A DNA stretch of 16,064 nt, taken from NCBI GenBank assembly GCA_043782425.1, contig JAYWAM010000141.1, positions 1 to 16,064 on the forward strand, given 5' to 3'. Below, one piece after another: positions 14,415 to 16,064 of the stretch. Under the pieces are notes generated by a model, which had not been told where the DNA came from, did not search any database, and saw nothing but the letters and a program-made list of their open reading frames with translations. The position numbers were made by a program, and so were the translations under genes. Each line of letters opens with the position of its first letter. Positions within the stretch are counted from its first letter, which is position 1. The DNA comes from JAYWAM01 sp043782425 (GTDB lineage: Bacteria > Pseudomonadota > Gammaproteobacteria > Burkholderiales > Usitatibacteraceae).

Positions 14415-16064
14415 TTAAGGCAGCACGTCTAAAGCATTTTTTAATGCCTGGTATATTGATGCCTGAGCAACTGGATCCGTTACCCAATCCATACCCGGCC
14501 CCTTTGTATCAACAGCTCCCCGCAGTGGATATCCATCGGTACGACTCATGGCCGCACTGAGTTTGGATTTCGCCTCGGCAATATCGCCTATTTGCAAAGC
14601 AGCGATCGCCTGCGAGATCAGATTAGTCAAAGAGTTTTTATGTCCCGGTGCCTGTAGCTGAGCTATGGTTAGTGACGCGACGATGTTGATGGCGGTTGAA
14701 CTTTGACCTTGAGCGTAGTCTGCGGCAGAAATAGCAGTCAAAGTAACCAGTGCCTGAGGTGAATTACCAAATCCATCGTTAACAATGAGCCCTACGGTAT
14801 ATTGCCCGGGTATGTCCGGGGTAAAGGACGGCAACTGGCTGGTAGCAGCCGATAATGTAGCTGCGCTACCTGTAGGTGCCGTGACTATAACCCAAGCGTA
14901 ACTCAGCGGATCGTTATTTGGATCGCTGCTTCCGCTACCATCAAAAGAGACTGCAGTGCCGACAATAGTGGAGTTGTTATTCCCGGCGTTCGCCGTGGGT
15001 AACAGATTTTCCGACGAGATATTGACTGTGGCGGGGGGACTCGATAGACCGGCTTGATCGATGACCACCAGTTGTATGGTATAGGCGCCCACCATGTCAG
15101 CAACAAAACTCGGGGTTGCGGTATTTGCATTTGTCAAAGAGGCAGTACTACCCGCTGGTTTTGCCATGATCGTCCATGCATATTGCAGACTGGCTGACGG
15201 CGTGTTGTCGTCAAATGAGCCACTGCCATTAAGATTGACCACCTGTCCGGCATGGATCGATTGGTTGGGGCCGGGCACCGCTGTTGGTGGAAGGTTGGGT
15301 GGCGCCGGTGTAAAGGCCTCGACGGTCGAGAGAACGCCTAGCGAATTGCGGCCGCCCACCGTATAGACGCTGTTACCGATTGCAGCAGCCGCCAGCAGGC
15401 CGCGCCCAGTGGGCATAGCAGCATCCGTGGCCCACGTATTCGTGGCCGGGTCATAAGCCTCCACTACAGAACAGGGCGAGGTGCAAGCGCCCCCCTCGCC
15501 TCCAAAGACGTAGAGGATGCCGTTGACCACCGCGCTCGCCGGCGCATTACGGGCCGTTGGCATGGGGGCCTTGGTCGACCACGTATCGGTGACCGGGTCA
15601 TAGGCCTCGAGGGTCGAAAAAACTACGCTGCTGTTTTGGCCCCCCACGGCATAGAGAATACTATTGACTACTCCCACCCCAAAAAAATACCGCGCCGTCG
15701 GCATGGGGGCCCTGGTCGTCCAGGTGTCGGTGACTGGATTATAGGCCTCGACCGTCGTAAGAGCCCCACTGCCGTGCTGGCCCCCCAGGGCATACAGGAT
15801 GCCGTTGACTACTCCTACACCCAGAACGTCCCGAGGAGTCGGCATGGAGGCTCTGGGGGACCACGTGTTGGTAAGCGGATTGTAGGCCTCAACGCTGGCA
15901 AGAAACCCCGCGTTTCCACTGTCCGTATCCCCACCCACCGCATAGAGCAGCCCATTGACCACCCCCACACCGATGCCGTTCCGGGGCGTTGACATCGAGG
16001 TCTTGGTGGACCACGTATCGGTTCCGGGATCGTAGGCTTCAAGAGTCGTAAGCGCCCCGTTGTC
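14415..16064 (-). CDS. kelch-repeat protein with two PKD/Ig-like domains (5' end outside window)
   Basis: The minus-strand frame is open to the window edge. The Met codon at 15995 is internal, because the 23 codons before it continue a kelch unit (TTLEAYDPGTDTWSTK). The visible 549 residues hold about five kelch blades with the pattern NGxLYxxGG...VEAYxPxTxTW...MPTxR, period 47-50 residues. Then come two PKD/REJ-like beta-sandwich domains (starting LPPTAVPGPNQSIHAG and LLPTANAGNNNSTIVG, each with a GSGS[FS]D turn). A helical C-terminal domain contains NSLTNLISQAIAALQIGDIAEAKSKLSAA-type helices and a TDG...DWVTD ending. Such architecture points to an exported or surface beta-propeller protein, but the signal peptide would lie outside the window. 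Specific function is unknown. Confidence 0.88.
   Translation of the reverse strand, partial: DNGALTTLEAYDPGTDTWSTKTSMSTPRNGIGVGVVNGLLYAVGGDTDSGNAGFLASVEAYNPLTNTWSPRASMPTPRDVLGVGVVNGILYALGGQHGSGALTTVEAYNPVTDTWTTRAPMPTARYFFGVGVVNSILYAVGGQNSSVVFSTLEAYDPVTDTWSTKAPMPTARNAPASAVVNGILYVFGGEGGACTSPCSVVEAYDPATNTWATDAAMPTGRGLLAAAAIGNSVYTVGGRNSLGVLSTVEAFTPAPPNLPPTAVPGPNQSIHAGQVVNLNGSGSFDDNTPSASLQYAWTIMAKPAGSTASLTNANTATPSFVADMVGAYTIQLVVIDQAGLSSPPATVNISSENLLPTANAGNNNSTIVGTAVSFDGSGSSDPNNDPLSYAWVIVTAPTGSAATLSAATSQLPSFTPDIPGQYTVGLIVNDGFGNSPQALVTLTAISAADYAQGQSSTAINIVASLTIAQLQAPGHKNSLTNLISQAIAALQIGDIAEAKSKLSAAMSRTDGYPLRGAVDTKGPGMDWVTDPVAQASIYQALKNALDVLP
15306..16064 (-). repeat. tandem kelch-coding repeats, 141-150 bp period
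   Basis: The same block (GGCAT..GGGGCC..GGTCG on the plus strand) recurs beginning at 15412, 15559, 15700, 15841 and 15991, giving periods of 147, 141, 141 and 150 bp. The central units are strongly alike at the DNA level, not only at the protein level, suggesting recent duplication or gene conversion between blades. The array continues past the right edge. Confidence 0.8.

Noticed and set aside
15306..16064. Regular repeats as a CRISPR array
   Set aside because: The period of 141-150 bp is coding and in frame, corresponding to kelch blades; there are no short identical repeats with unique spacers.

Overview
The window looks like a Betaproteobacterium-type chromosome. This is inferred from the moderately GC-rich coding style, the 7Fe FdxA-type ferredoxin, the diheme cytochrome c4 and the ABC/SCO protein families. 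No rRNA or universal marker gene is present to fix the taxon. No tRNA, rRNA, CRISPR array, transposase or phage gene was seen.

Region 1 (1-4317) starts with what may be the last codons of an unseen gene. A promoter/operator-like stretch follows, then five same-strand genes: a GntR/UTRA repressor; a flavoprotein of the fumarate reductase/adenylylsulfate reductase AprA superfamily; a 77-residue AprB-like ferredoxin with two [4Fe-4S] clusters; a HEAT-repeat protein; and a 7Fe FdxA-type ferredoxin. Gaps are 10-25 bp and each has a Shine-Dalgarno site, so this is almost certainly one operon.

Region 2 (4318-9786) follows a small direct repeat and a stem-loop. It encodes a nitrate/sulfonate/taurine-type ABC importer: a periplasmic binding protein with a NosL-like C-terminal domain, a permease, an extra Cys-Cys membrane protein, and an ATPase. 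Next come a SCO1/SenC copper chaperone and a diheme cytochrome c4, packed tightly (4-nt gap, then ATGA overlap). The plausible logic is uptake of a small anion, its redox conversion in the cytoplasm by the flavoprotein/ferredoxin module, and a copper- and cytochrome-linked periplasmic step. The substrate cannot be read from the sequence. No sat, qmo, hdr, sox or copper oxidase gene lies in the window, so canonical dissimilatory APS reduction is not supported.

Region 3 (9787-10177) is non-coding and holds two different inverted-repeat elements side by side, one imperfect (27-bp arms) and one perfect (24-bp arms).

Region 4 (10178-14128) has a 1190-residue iron-sulfur flavoprotein. It fuses a GltD/NfnB-like half to a PyrK/NfnA-like half behind an unrecognised ~250-residue N-terminus. 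It converges on a small TfoX-N-domain gene. Region 5 (14129-16064) holds a non-coding stretch, a hairpin terminator, and a minus-strand kelch/PKD-type secreted or surface protein that runs off the right edge of the window.
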